Origin: Brachionus manjavacas
Taxonomy: Eukaryota; Rotifera; Eurotatoria; Ploima; Brachionidae
Length of the DNA stretch: 64,000 nucleotides
NCBI GenBank assembly: GCA_019054805.1
Contig: JAHQIY010000020.1
Span: 1,174,815 to 1,238,814, forward strand
Reading direction: 5' to 3'
Shown one piece after another: positions 46,301 through 61,300 of the stretch (positions are counted from its first letter, which is position 1; each line of letters begins with the position of its first letter). Made by a program: the position numbers and the translations under genes. Under the pieces are notes generated by a model, which searched no databases, had not been told where the DNA came from, and saw only the letters and a program-made list of their open reading frames with translations.

Positions 46301-49300
46301 AACCAAGCGTATCTATAGATGGATACAAGCATATCCAAAAAAGATACTTTACTTTTTTCACTAAGTACTAAGGGTCTGCCAGACACGTCATCAGCTCTTG
46401 CTTGTAAGCCTCCTTGCCCCGGCCGCTAGGCATCTGCATCTTCACCGCCCCTCCTCATTTTCTCATCCGGACTTGGGACCGGCCTTAGGTAGAGTTAGCA
46501 GTTTAGGTTTTGATTTTTCGAAAATTTGATTTTCTTTATTTGACTATTTCTGAAAAAATAAAACAATCAAAAGAAGAAAATCTGAATTAGAATGAAAGTT
46601 CTCTTCCGAGAAAAACAAAAACAAAAAATGGAATAATAAATAATAAAATGTTTAATCTAAATAAAATTTTTAAAAAATATTTTCTTTTGTTAAAATGACA
46701 TTTCGACTCTGACAAATATTTTTCTGTTTCCTAGCCTGAACATTTTGTACTGACACCAAGTGTGCGTGTATGAAAAGTCTCCCTCCCATTTTTTCATCCG
46801 GACTTGGGACCGGCAATGGTATGGTTACGACTCAACAATCTGCCGACAAAGTTACTATGGGACGTTCATCATAAACAGCGCCACTCATCCGAGCACTTAA
46901 AGGCTGCGAACTCGGCAACTATTTAGACTAGCTTGGAACCACAAACCAAGCGTATCTATAGATGGATACAAGCATATCCAAAAAAAGATACTTTACTTTT
47001 TTCACTAAGTACTAAGGGTCTGCCAGACACGTCATCAGCTCTTGCTTGTAAGCCTCCTTGCCCCGGCCGCTAGGCATCTGCATCTTCACCGCCCCTCCTC
47101 ATTTTCTCATCCGGACTTGGGACCGGCCTTAGGTAGAGTTAGCAGTTTAGGTTTTGATTTTTTCGAAAATTTGATTTTCTTTATTTGACTATTTCTGAAA
47201 AAATAAAACAATCAAAAGAAGAAAATCTGAATTAGAATGAAAGTTCTCTTCCGAGAAAAACAAAAACAAAAAATGGAATAATAAATAATAAAATGTTTAA
47301 TCTAAATAAAATTTTTAAAAAATATTTTCTTTTGTTAAAATGACATTTCGACTCTGACAAATATTTTTCTGTTTCCTAGCCTGAACATTTTGTACTGACA
47401 CCAAGTGTGCGTGTATGAAAAGTCTCTCCCATTTTTTCATCCGGACTTGGGACCGGCAATGGTATGGTTACGACTCAACAATCTGCCGACAAAGTTACTA
47501 TGGGACGTTCATCATAAACAGCGCCACTCATCCGAGCACTTAAAGGCTGCGAACTCGGCAACTATTTAGACTAGCTTGGAACCACAAACCAAGCGTATCT
47601 ATAGATGGATACAAGCATATCCAAAAAAGATACTTTACTTTTTTCACTAAGTACTAAGGGTCTGCCAGACACGTCATCAGCTCTTGCTTGTAAGCCTCCT
47701 TGCCCCGGCCGCTAGGCATCTGCATCTTCACCGCCCCTCCTCATTTTCTCATCCGGACTTGGGACCGGCCTTAGGTAGAGTTAGCAGTTTAGGTTTTGAT
47801 TTTTCGAAAATTTGATTTTCTTTATTTGACTATTTCTGAAAAATTAAAACAATCAAAAGAAGAAAATCTGAATTAGAATGAAAGTTCTCTTCCGAGAAAA
47901 ACAAAAACAAAAAATGGAATAATAAATAATAAAATGTTTAATCTAAATAAAATTTTTAAAAAATATTTTCTTTTGTTAAAATGACATTTCGACTCTGACA
48001 AATATTTTTCTGTTTCCTAGCCTGAACATTTTGTACTGACACCAAGTGTGCGTGTATGAAAAGTCTCCCTCCCATTTTTTCATCCGGACTTGGGACCGGC
48101 AATGGTATGGTTACGACTCAACAATCTGCCGACAAAGTTACTATGGGACGTTCATCATAAACAGCGCCACTCATCCGAGCACTTAAAGGCTGCGAACTCG
48201 GCAACTATTTAGACTAGCTTGGAACCACAAACCAAGCGTATCTATAGATGGATACAAGCATATCCAAAAAAGATACTTTACTTTTTTCACTAAGTACTAA
48301 GGGTCTGCCAGACACGTCATCAGCTCTTGCTTGTAAGCCTCCTTGCCCCGGCCGCTAGGCATCTGCATCTTCACCGCCCCTCCTCATTTTCTCATCCGGA
48401 CTTGGGACCGGCCTTAGGTAGAGTTAGCAGTTTAGGTTTTGATTTTTCGAAAATTTGATTTTCTTTATTTGACTATTTCTGAAAAATTAAAACAATCAAA
48501 AGAAGAAAATCTGAATTAGAATGAAAGTTCTCTTCCGAGAAAAACAAAAACAAAAAATGGAATAATAAATAATAAAATGTTTAATCTAAATAAAATTTTT
48601 AAAAAATATTTTCTTTTGTTAAAATGACATTTCGACTCTGACAAATATTTTTCTGTTTCCTAGCCTGAACATTTTGTACTGACACCAAGTGTGCGTGTAT
48701 GAAAAGTCTCCCTCCCATTTTTTCATCCGGACTTGGGACCGGCAATGGTATGGTTACGACTCAACAATCTGCCGACAAAGTTACTATGGGACGTTCATCA
48801 TAAACAGCGCCACTCATCCGAGCACTTAAAGGCTGCGAACTCGGCAACTATTTAGACTAGCTTGGAACCACAAACCAAGCGTATCTATAGATGGATACAA
48901 GCATATCCAAAAAAAGATACTTTACTTTTTTCACTAAGTACTAAGGGTCTGCCAGACACGTCATCAGCTCTTGCTTGTAAGCCTCCTTGCCCCGGCCGCT
49001 AGGCATCTGCATCTTCACCGCCCCTCCTCATTTTCTCATCCGGACTTGGGACCGGCCTTAGGTAGAGTTAGCAGTTTAGGTTTTGATTTTTCGAAAATTT
49101 GATTTTCTTTATTTGACTATTTCTGAAAAAATAAAACAATCAAAAGAAGAAAATCTGAATTAGAATGAAAGTTCTCTTCCGAGAAAAACAAAAACAAAAA
49201 ATGGAATAATAAATAATAAAATGTTTAATCTAAATAAAATTTTTAAAAAATATTTTCTTTTGTTAAAATGACATTTCGACTCTGACAAATATTTTTCTGT

Positions 49301-52300
49301 TTCCTAGCCTGAACATTTTGTACTGACACCAAGTGTGCGTGTATGAAAAGTCTCCCTCCCATTTTTTCATCCGGACTTGGGACCGGCAATGGTATGGTTA
49401 CGACTCAACAATCTGCCGACAAAGTTACTATGGGACGTTCATCATAAACAGCGCCACTCATCCGAGCACTTAAAGGCTGCGAACTCGGCAACTATTTAGA
49501 CTAGCTTGGAACCACAAACCAAGCGTATCTATAGATGGATACAAGCATATCCAAAAAAAGATACTTTACTTTTTTCACTAAGTACTAAGGGTCTGCCAGA
49601 CACGTCATCAGCTCTTGCTTGTAAGCCTCCTTGCCCCGGCCGCTAGGCATCTGCATCTTCACCGCCCCTCCTCATTTTCTCATCCGGACTTGGGACCGGC
49701 CTTAGGTAGAGTTAGCAGTTTAGGTTTTGATTTTTCGAAAATTTGATTTTCTTTATTTGACTATTTCTGAAAAAATAAAACAATCAAAAGAAGAAAATCT
49801 GAATTAGAATGAAAGTTCTCTTCCGAGAAAAACAAAAATAAAAAATGGAATAATAAATAATAAAATGTTTAATCTAAATAAAATTTTTAAAAAATATTTT
49901 CTTTTGTTAAAATGACATTTCGACTCTGACAAATATTTTTCTGTTTCCTAGCCTGAACATTTTGTACTGACACCAAGTGTGCGTGTATGAAAAGTCTCCC
50001 TCCCATTTTTTCATCCGGACTTGGGACCGGCAATGGTATGGTTACGACTCAACAATCTGCCGACAAAGTTACTATGGGACGTTCATCATAAACAGCGCCA
50101 CTCATCCGAGCACTTAAAGGCTGCGAACTCGGCAACTATTTAGACTAGCTTGGAACCACAAACCAAGCGTATCTATAGATGGATACAAGCATATCCAAAA
50201 ACGATACTTTACTTTTTTCACTAAGTACTAAGGGTCTGCCAGACACGTCATCAGCTCTTGCTTGTAAGCCTCCTTGCCCCGGCCGCTAGGCATCTGCATC
50301 TTCACCGCCCCTCCTCATTTTCTCATCCGGACTTGGGACCGGCCTTAGGTAGAGTTAGCAGTTTAGGTTTTGATTTTTCGAAAATTTGATTTTCTTTATT
50401 TGACTATTTCTGAAAAAATAAAACAATCAAAAGAAGAAAATCTGAATTAGAATGAAAGTTCTCTTCCGAGAAAAACAAAAACAAAAAATGGAATAATAAA
50501 TAATAAAATGTTTAATCTAAATAAAATTTTTAAAAAATATTTTCTTTTGTTAAAATGACATTTCGACTCTGACAAATATTTTTCTGTTTCCTAGCCTGAA
50601 CATTTTGTACTGACACCAAGTGTGCGTGTATGAAAAGTCTCCCTCCCATTTTTTCATCCGGACTTGGGACCGGCAATGGTATGGTTACGACTCAACAATC
50701 TGCCGACAAAGTTACTATGGGACGTTCATCATAAACAGCGCCACTCATCCGAGCACTTAAAGGCTGCGAACTCGGCAACTATTTAGACTAGCTTGGAACC
50801 ACAAACCAAGCGTATCTATAGATGGATACAAGCATATCCAAAAAAAGATACTTTACTTTTTTCACTAAGTACTAAGGGTCTGCCAGACACGTCATCAGCT
50901 CTTGCTTGTAAGCCTCCTTGCCCCGGCCGCTAGGCATCTGCATCTTCACCGCCCCTCCTCATTTTCTCATCCGGACTTGGGACCGGCCTTAGGTAGAGTT
51001 AGCAGTTTAGGTTTTGATTTTTCGAAAATTTGATTTTCTTTATTTGACTATTTCTGAAAAAATAAAACAATCAAAAGAAGAAAATCTGAATTAGAATGAA
51101 AGTTCTCTTCCGAGAAAAACAAAAACAAAAATGGAATAATAAATAATAAAATGTTTAATCTAAATAAAATTTTTAAAAAATATTTTCTTTTGTTAAAATG
51201 ACATTTCGACTCTGACAAATATTTTTCTGTTTCCTAGCCTGAACATTTTGTACTGACACCAAGTGTGCGTGTATGAAAAGTCTCCCTCCCATTTTTTCAT
51301 CCGGACTTGGGACCGGCAATGGTATGGTTACGACTCAACAATCTGCCGACAAAGTTACTATGGGACGTTCATCATAAACAGCGCCACTCATCCGAGCACT
51401 TAAAGGCTGCGAACTCGGCAACTATTTAGACTAGCTTGGAACCACAAACCAAGCGTATCTATAGATGGATACAAGCATATCCAAAAAAAGATACTTTACT
51501 TTTTTCACTAAGTACTAAGGGTCTGCCAGACACGTCATCAGCTCTTGCTTGTAAGCCTCCTTGCCCCGGCCGCTAGGCATCTGCATCTTCACCGCCCCTC
51601 CTCATTTTCTCATCCGGACTTGGGACCGGCCTTAGGTAGAGTTAGCAGTTTAGGTTTTGATTTTTCGAAAATTTGATTTTCTTTATTTGACTATTTCTGA
51701 AAAAATAAAACAATCAAAAGAAGAAAATCTGAATTAGAATGAAAGTTCTCTTCCGAGAAAAACAAAAACAAAAAATGGAATAATAAATAATAAAATGTTT
51801 AATCTAAATAAAATTTTTAAAAAATATTTTCTTTTGTTAAAATGACATTTCGACTCTGACAAATATTTTTCTGTTTCCTAGCCTGAACATTTTGTACTGA
51901 CACCAAGTGTGCGTGTATGAAAAGTCTCCCTCCCATTTTTCATCCGGACTTGGGACCGGCAATGGTATGGTTACGACTCAACAATCTGCCGACAAAGTTA
52001 CTATGGGACGTTCATCATAAACAGCGCCACTCATCCGAGCACTTAAAGGCTGCGAACTCGGCAACTATTTAGACTAGCTTGGAACCACAAACCAAGCGTA
52101 TCTATAGATGGATACAAGCATATCCAAAAAAAGATACTTTACTTTTTTCACTAAGTACTAAGGGTCTGCCAGACACGTCATCAGCTCTTGCTTGTAAGCC
52201 TCCTTGCCCCGGCCGCTAGGCATCTGCATCTTCACCGCCCCTCCTCATTTTCTCATCCGGACTTGGGACCGGCCTTAGGTAGAGTTAGCAGTTTAGGTTT

Positions 52301-55300
52301 TGATTTTTCGAAAATTTGATTTTCTTTATTTGACTATTTCTGAAAAAATAAAACAATCAAAAGAAGAAAATCTGAATTAGAATGAAAGTTCTCTTCCGAG
52401 AAAAACAAAAACAAAAAATGGAATAATAAATAATAAAATGTTTAATCTAAATAAAATTTTTAAAAAATATTTTCTTTTGTTAAAATGACATTTCGACTCT
52501 GACAAATATTTTTCTGTTTCCTAGCCTGAACATTTTGTACTGACACCAAGTGTGCGTGTATGAAAAGTCTCCCTCCCATTTTTTCATCCGGACTTGGGAC
52601 CGGCAATGGTATGGTTACGACTCAACAATCTGCCGACAAAGTTACTATGGGACGTTCATCATAAACAGCGCCACTCATCCGAGCACTTAAAGGCTGCGAA
52701 CTCGGCAACTATTTAGACTAGCTTGGAACCACAAACCAAGCGTATCTATAGATGGATACAAGCATATCCAAAAAAAGATACTTTACTTTTTTCACTAAGT
52801 ACTAAGGGTCTGCCAGACACGTCATCAGCTCTTGCTTGTAAGCCTCCTTGCCCCGGCCGCTAGGCATCTGCATCTTCACCGCCCCTCCTCATTTTCTCAT
52901 CCGGACTTGGGACCGGCCTTAGGTAGAGTTAGCAGTTTAGGTTTTGATTTTTCGAAAATTTGATTTTCTTTATTTGACTATTTCTGAAAAAATAAAACAA
53001 TCAAAAGAAGAAAATCTGAATTAGAATGAAAGTTCTCTTCCGAGAAAAACAAAAATAAAAAATGGAATAATAAATAATAAAATGTTTAATCTAAATAAAA
53101 TTTTTAAAAAATATTTTCTTTTGTTAAAATGACATTTCGACTCTGACAAATATTTTTCTGTTTCCTAGCCTGAACATTTTGTACTGACACCAAGTGTGCG
53201 TGTATGAAAAGTCTCTCCCATTTTTTCATCCGGACTTGGGACCGGCAATGGTATGGTTACGACTCAACAATCTGCCGACAAAGTTACTATGGGACGTTCA
53301 TCATAAACAGCGCCACTCATCCGAGCACTTAAAGGCTGCGAACTCGGCAACTATTTAGACTAGCTTGGAACCACAAACCAAGCGTATCTATAGATGGATA
53401 CAAGCATATCCAAAAAAGATACTTTACTTTTTTCACTAAGTACTAAGGGTCTGCCAGACACGTCATCAGCTCTTGCTTGTAAGCCTCCTTGCCCCGGCCG
53501 CTAGGCATCTGCATCTTCACCGCCCCTCCTCATTTTCTCATCCGGACTTGGGACCGGCCTTAGGTAGAGTTAGCAGTTTAGGTTTTGATTTTTCGAAAAT
53601 TTGATTTTCTTTATTTGACTATTTCTGAAAAAATAAAACAATCAAAAGAAGAAAATCTGAATTAGAATGAAAGTTCTCTTCCGAGAAAAACAAAAACAAA
53701 AAATGGAATAATAAATAATAAAATGTTTAATCTAAATAAAATTTTTAAAAAATATTTTCTTTTGTTAAAATGACATTTCGACTCTGACAAATATTTTTCT
53801 GTTTCCTAGCCTGAACATTTTGTACTGACACCAAGTGTGCGTGTATGAAAAGTCTCCCTCCCATTTTTTCATCCGGACTTGGGACCGGCAATGGTATGGT
53901 TACGACTCAACAATCTGCCGACAAAGTTACTATGGGACGTTCATCATAAACAGCGCCACTCATCCGAGCACTTAAAGGCTGCGAACTCGGCAACTATTTA
54001 GACTAGCTTGGAACCACAAACCAAGCGTATCTATAGATGGATACAAGCATATCCAAAAAAGATACTTTACTTTTTTCACTAAGTACTAAGGGTCTGCCAG
54101 ACACGTCATCAGCTCTTGCTTGTAAGCCTCCTTGCCCCGGCCGCTAGGCATCTGCATCTTCACCGCCCCTCCTCATTTTCTCATCCGGACTTGGGACCGG
54201 CCTTAGGTAGAGTTAGCAGTTTAGGTTTTGATTTTTTCGAAAATTTGATTTTCTTTATTTGACTATTTCTGAAAAAATAAAACAATCAAAAGAAGAAAAT
54301 CTGAATTAGAATGAAAGTTCTCTTCCGAGAAAAACAAAAACAAAAAATGGAATAATAAATAATAAAATGTTTAATCTAAATAAAATTTTTAAAAAATATT
54401 TTCTTTTGTTAAAATGACATTTCGACTCTGACAAATATTTTTCTGTTTCCTAGCCTGAACATTTTGTACTGACACCAAGTGTGCGTGTATGAAAAGTCTC
54501 CCTCCCATTTTTTCATCCGGACTTGGGACCGGCAATGGTATGGTTACGACTCAACAATCTGCCGACAAAGTTACTATGGGACGTTCATCATAAACAGCGC
54601 CACTCATCCGAGCACTTAAAGGCTGCGAACTCGGCAACTATTTAGACTAGCTTGGAACCACAAACCAAGCGTATCTATAGATGGATACAAGCATATCCAA
54701 AAAAGATACTTTACTTTTTTCACTAAGTACTAAGGGTCTGCCAGACACGTCATCAGCTCTTGCTTGTAAGCCTCCTTGCCCCGGCCGCTAGGCATCTGCA
54801 TCTTCACCGCCCCTCCTCATTTTCTCATCCGGACTTGGGACCGGCCTTAGGTAGAGTTAGCAGTTTAGGTTTTGATTTTTCGAAAATTTGATTTTCTTTA
54901 TTTGACTATTTCTGAAAAAATAAAACAATCAAAAGAAGAAAATCTGAATTAGAATGAAAGTTCTCTTCCGAGAAAAACAAAAATAAAAAATGGAATAATA
55001 AATAATAAAATGTTTAATCTAAATAAAATTTTTAAAAAATATTTTCTTTTGTTAAAATGACATTTCGACTCTGACAAATATTTTTCTGTTTCCTAGCCTG
55101 AACATTTTGTACTGACACCAAGTGTGCGTGTATGAAAAGTCTCCCTCCCATTTTTTCATCCGGACTTGGGACCGGCAATGGTATGGTTACGACTCAACAA
55201 TCTGCCGACAAAGTTACTATGGGACGTTCATCATAAACAGCGCCACTCATCCGAGCACTTAAAGGCTGCGAACTCGGCAACTATTTAGACTAGCTTGGAA

Positions 55301-58300
55301 CCACAAACCAAGCGTATCTATAGATGGATACAAGCATATCCAAAAAAAGATACTTTACTTTTTTCACTAAGTACTAAGGGTCTGCCAGACACGTCATCAG
55401 CTCTTGCTTGTAAGCCTCCTTGCCCCGGCCGCTAGGCATCTGCATCTTCACCGCCCCTCCTCATTTTCTCATCCGGACTTGGGACCGGCCTTAGGTAGAG
55501 TTAGCAGTTTAGGTTTTGATTTTTCGAAAATTTGATTTTCTTTATTTGACTATTTCTGAAAAAATAAAACAATCAAAAGAAGAAAATCTGAATTAGAATG
55601 AAAGTTCTCTTCCGAGAAAAACAAAAATAAAAAATGGAATAATAAATAATAAAATGTTTAATCTAAATAAAATTTTTAAAAAATATTTTCTTTTGTTAAA
55701 ATGACATTTCGACTCTGACAAATATTTTTCTGTTTCCTAGCCTGAACATTTTGTACTGACACCAAGTGTGCGTGTATGAAAAGTCTCCCTCCCATTTTTT
55801 CATCCGGACTTGGGACCGGCAATGGTATGGTTACGACTCAACAATCTGCCGACAAAGTTACTATGGGACGTTCATCATAAACAGCGCCACTCATCCGAGC
55901 ACTTAAAGGCTGCGAACTCGGCAACTATTTAGACTAGCTTGGAACCACAAACCAAGCGTATCTATAGATGGATACAAGCATATCCAAAAAAAGATACTTT
56001 ACTTTTTTCACTAAGTACTAAGGGTCTGCCAGACACGTCATCAGCTCTTGCTTGTAAGCCTCCTTGCCCCGGCCGCTAGGCATCTGCATCTTCACCGCCC
56101 CTCCTCATTTTCTCATCCGGACTTGGGACCGGCCTTAGGTAGAGTTAGCAGTTTAGGTTTTGATTTTTCGAAAATTTGATTTTCTTTATTTGACTATTTC
56201 TGAAAAAATAAAACAATCAAAAGAAGAAAATCTGAATTAGAATGAAAGTTCTCTTCCGAGAAAAACAAAAACAAAAAATGGAATAATAAATAATAAAATG
56301 TTTAATCTAAATAAAATTTTTAAAAAATATTTTCTTTTGTTAAAATGACATTTCGACTCTGACAAATATTTTTCTGTTTCCTAGCCTGAACATTTTGTAC
56401 TGACACCAAGTGTGCGTGTATGAAAAGTCTCCCTCCCATTTTTTCATCCGGACTTGGGACCGGCAATGGTATGGTTACGACTCAACAATCTGCCGACAAA
56501 GTTACTATGGGACGTTCATCATAAACAGCGCCACTCATCCGAGCACTTAAAGGCTGCGAACTCGGCAACTATTTAGACTAGCTTGGAACCACAAACCAAG
56601 CGTATCTATAGATGGATACAAGCATATCCAAAAAAGATACTTTACTTTTTCACTAAGTACTAAGGGTCTGCCAGACACGTCATCAGCTCTTGCTTGTAAG
56701 CCTCCTTGCCCCGGCCGCTAGGCATCTGCATCTTCACCGCCCCTCCTCATTTTCTCATCCGGACTTGGGACCGGCCTTAGGTAGAGTTAGCAGTTTAGGT
56801 TTTGATTTTTCGAAAATTTGATTTTCTTTATTTGACTATTTCTGAAAAAATAAAACAATCAAAAGAAGAAAATCTGAATTAGAATGAAAGTTCTCTTCCG
56901 AGAAAAACAAAAACAAAAAATGGAATAATAAATAATAAAATGTTTAATCTAAATAAAATTTTTAAAAAATATTTTCTTTTGTTAAAATGACATTTCGACT
57001 CTGACAAATATTTTTCTGTTTCCTAGCCTGAACATTTTGTACTGACACCAAGTGTGCGTGTATGAAAAGTCTCCCTCCCATTTTTTCATCCGGACTTGGG
57101 ACCGGCAATGGTATGGTTACGACTCAACAATCTGCCGACAAAGTTACTATGGGACGTTCATCATAAACAGCGCCACTCATCCGAGCACTTAAAGGCTGCG
57201 AACTCGGCAACTATTTAGACTAGCTTGGAACCACAAACCAAGCGTATCTATAGATGGATACAAGCATATCCAAAAAAAGATACTTTACTTTTTTCACTAA
57301 GTACTAAGGGTCTGCCAGACACGTCATCAGCTCTTGCTTGTAAGCCTCCTTGCCCCGGCCGCTAGGCATCTGCATCTTCACCGCCCCTCCTCATTTTCTC
57401 ATCCGGACTTGGGACCGGCCTTAGGTAGAGTTAGCAGTTTAGGTTTTGATTTTTCGAAAATTTGATTTTCTTTATTTGACTATTTCTGAAAAAATAAAAC
57501 AATCAAAAGAAGAAAATCTGAATTAGAATGAAAGTTCTCTTCCGAGAAAAACAAAAACAAAAAATGGAATAATAAATAATAAAATGTTTAATCTAAATAA
57601 AATTTTTAAAAAATATTTTCTTTTGTTAAAATGACATTTCGACTCTGACAAATATTTTTCTGTTTCCTAGCCTGAACATTTTGTACTGACACCAAGTGTG
57701 CGTGTATGAAAAGTCTCTCCCATTTTTTCATCCGGACTTGGGACCGGCAATGGTATGGTTACGACTCAACAATCTGCCGACAAAGTTACTATGGGACGTT
57801 CATCATAAACAGCGCCACTCATCCGAGCACTTAAAGGCTGCGAACTCGGCAACTATTTAGACTAGCTTGGAACCACAAACCAAGCGTATCTATAGATGGA
57901 TACAAGCATATCCAAAAAAGATACTTTACTTTTTTCACTAAGTACTAAGGGTCTGCCAGACACGTCATCAGCTCTTGCTTGTAAGCCTCCTTGCCCCGGC
58001 CGCTAGGCATCTGCATCTTCACCGCCCCTCCTCATTTTCTCATCCGGACTTGGGACCGGCCTTAGGTAGAGTTAGCAGTTTAGGTTTTGATTTTTCGAAA
58101 ATTTGATTTTCTTTATTTGACTATTTCTGAAAAAATAAAACAATCAAAAGAAGAAAATCTGAATTAGAATGAAAGTTCTCTTCCGAGAAAAACAAAAACA
58201 AAAAATGGAATAATAAATAATAAAATGTTTAATCTAAATAAAATTTTTAAAAAATATTTTCTTTTGTTAAAATGACATTTCGACTCTGACAAATATTTTT

Positions 58301-61300
58301 CTGTTTCCTAGCCTGAACATTTTGTACTGACACCAAGTGTGCGTGTATGAAAAGTCTCCCTCCCATTTTTTCATCCGGACTTGGGACCGGCAATGGTATG
58401 GTTACGACTCAACAATCTGCCGACAAAGTTACTATGGGACGTTCATCATAAACAGCGCCACTCATCCGAGCACTTAAAGGCTGCGAACTCGGCAACTATT
58501 TAGACTAGCTTGGAACCACAAACCAAGCGTATCTATAGATGGATACAAGCATATCCAAAAAAGATACTTTACTTTTTTCACTAAGTACTAAGGGTCTGCC
58601 AGACACGTCATCAGCTCTTGCTTGTAAGCCTCCTTGCCCCGGCCGCTAGGCATCTGCATCTTCACCGCCCCTCCTCATTTTCTCATCCGGACTTGGGACC
58701 GGCCTTAGGTAGAGTTAGCAGTTTAGGTTTTGATTTTTCGAAAATTTGATTTTCTTTATTTGACTATTTCTGAAAAAATAAAACAATCAAAAGAAGAAAA
58801 TCTGAATTAGAATGAAAGTTCTCTTCCGAGAAAAACAAAAACAAAAAATGGAATAATAAATAATAAAATGTTTAATCTAAATAAAATTTTTAAAAAATAT
58901 TTTCTTTTGTTAAAATGACATTTCGACTCTGACAAATATTTTTCTGTTTCCTAGCCTGAACATTTTGTACTGACACCAAGTGTGCGTGTATGAAAAGTCT
59001 CCCTCCCATTTTTTCATCCGGACTTGGGACCGGCAATGGTATGGTTACGACTCAACAATCTGCCGACAAAGTTACTATGGGACGTTCATCATAAACAGCG
59101 CCACTCATCCGAGCACTTAAAGGCTGCGAACTCGGCAACTATTTAGACTAGCTTGGAACCACAAACCAAGCGTATCTATAGATGGATACAAGCATATCCA
59201 AAAAAGATACTTTACTTTTTTCACTAAGTACTAAGGGTCTGCCAGACACGTCATCAGCTCTTGCTTGTAAGCCTCCTTGCCCCGGCCGCTAGGCATCTGC
59301 ATCTTCACCGCCCCTCCTCATTTTCTCATCCGGACTTGGGACCGGCCTTAGGTAGAGTTAGCAGTTTAGGTTTTGATTTTTCGAAAATTTGATTTTCTTT
59401 ATTTGACTATTTCTGAAAAAATAAAACAATCAAAAGAAGAAAATCTGAATTAGAATGAAAGTTCTCTTCCGAGAAAAACAAAAACAAAAAATGGAATAAT
59501 AAATAATAAAATGTTTAATCTAAATAAAATTTTTAAAAAATATTTTCTTTTGTTAAAATGACATTTCGACTCTGACAAATATTTTTCTGTTTCCTAGCCT
59601 GAACATTTTGTACTGACACCAAGTGTGCGTGTATGAAAAGTCTCCCTCCCATTTTTTCATCCGGACTTGGGACCGGCAATGGTATGGTTACGACTCAACA
59701 ATCTGCCGACAAAGTTACTATGGGACGTTCATCATAAACAGCGCCACTCATCCGAGCACTTAAAGGCTGCGAACTCGGCAACTATTTAGACTAGCTTGGA
59801 ACCACAAACCAAGCGTATCTATAGATGGATACAAGCATATCCAAAAAAAGATACTTTACTTTTTTCACTAAGTACTAAGGGTCTGCCAGACACGTCATCA
59901 GCTCTTGCTTGTAAGCCTCCTTGCCCCGGCCGCTAGGCATCTGCATCTTCACCGCCCCTCCTCATTTTCTCATCCGGACTTGGGACCGGCCTTAGGTAGA
60001 GTTAGCAGTTTAGGTTTTGATTTTTCGAAAATTTGATTTTCTTTATTTGACTATTTCTGAAAAAATAAAACAATCAAAAGAAGAAAATCTGAATTAGAAT
60101 GAAAGTTCTCTTCCGAGAAAAACAAAAACAAAAAATGGAATAATAAATAATAAAATGTTTAATCTAAATAAAATTTTTAAAAAATATTTTCTTTTGTTAA
60201 AATGACATTTCGACTCTGACAAATATTTTTCTGTTTCCTAGCCTGAACATTTTGTACTGACACCAAGTGTGCGTGTATGAAAAGTCTCCCTCCCATTTTT
60301 TCATCCGGACTTGGGACCGGCAATGGTATGGTTACGACTCAACAATCTGCCGACAAAGTTACTATGGGACGTTCATCATAAACAGCGCCACTCATCCGAG
60401 CACTTAAAGGCTGCGAACTCGGCAACTATTTAGACTAGCTTGGAACCACAAACCAAGCGTATCTATAGATGGATACAAGCATATCCAAAAAAAGATACTT
60501 TACTTTTTTCACTAAGTACTAAGGGTCTGCCAGACACGTCATCAGCTCTTGCTTGTAAGCCTCCTTGCCCCGGCCGCTAGGCATCTGCATCTTCACCGCC
60601 CCTCCTCATTTTCTCATCCGGACTTGGGACCGGCCTTAGGTAGAGTTAGCAGTTTAGGTTTTGATTTTTCGAAAATTTGATTTTCTTTATTTGACTATTT
60701 CTGAAAAAATAAAACAATCAAAAGAAGAAAATCTGAATTAGAATGAAAGTTCTCTTCCGAGAAAAACAAAAATAAAAAATGGAATAATAAATAATAAAAT
60801 GTTTAATCTAAATAAAATTTTTAAAAAATATTTTCTTTTGTTAAAATGACATTTCGACTCTGACAAATATTTTTCTGTTTCCTAGCCTGAACATTTTGTA
60901 CTGACACCAAGTGTGCGTGTATGAAAAGTCTCCCTCCCATTTTTTTCATCCGGACTTGGGACCGGCAATGGTATGGTTACGACTCAACAATCTGCCGACA
61001 AAGTTACTATGGGACGTTCATCATAAACAGCGCCACTCATCCGAGCACTTAAAGGCTGCGAACTCGGCAACTATTTAGACTAGCTTGGAACCACAAACCA
61101 AGCGTATCTATAGATGGATACAAGCATATCCAAAAAAGATACTTTACTTTTTTCACTAAGTACTAAGGGTCTGCCAGACACGTCATCAGCTCTTGCTTGT
61201 AAGCCTCCTTGCCCCGGCCGCTAGGCATCTGCATCTTCACCGCCCCTCCTCATTTTCTCATCCGGACTTGGGACCGGCCTTAGGTAGAGTTAGCAGTTTA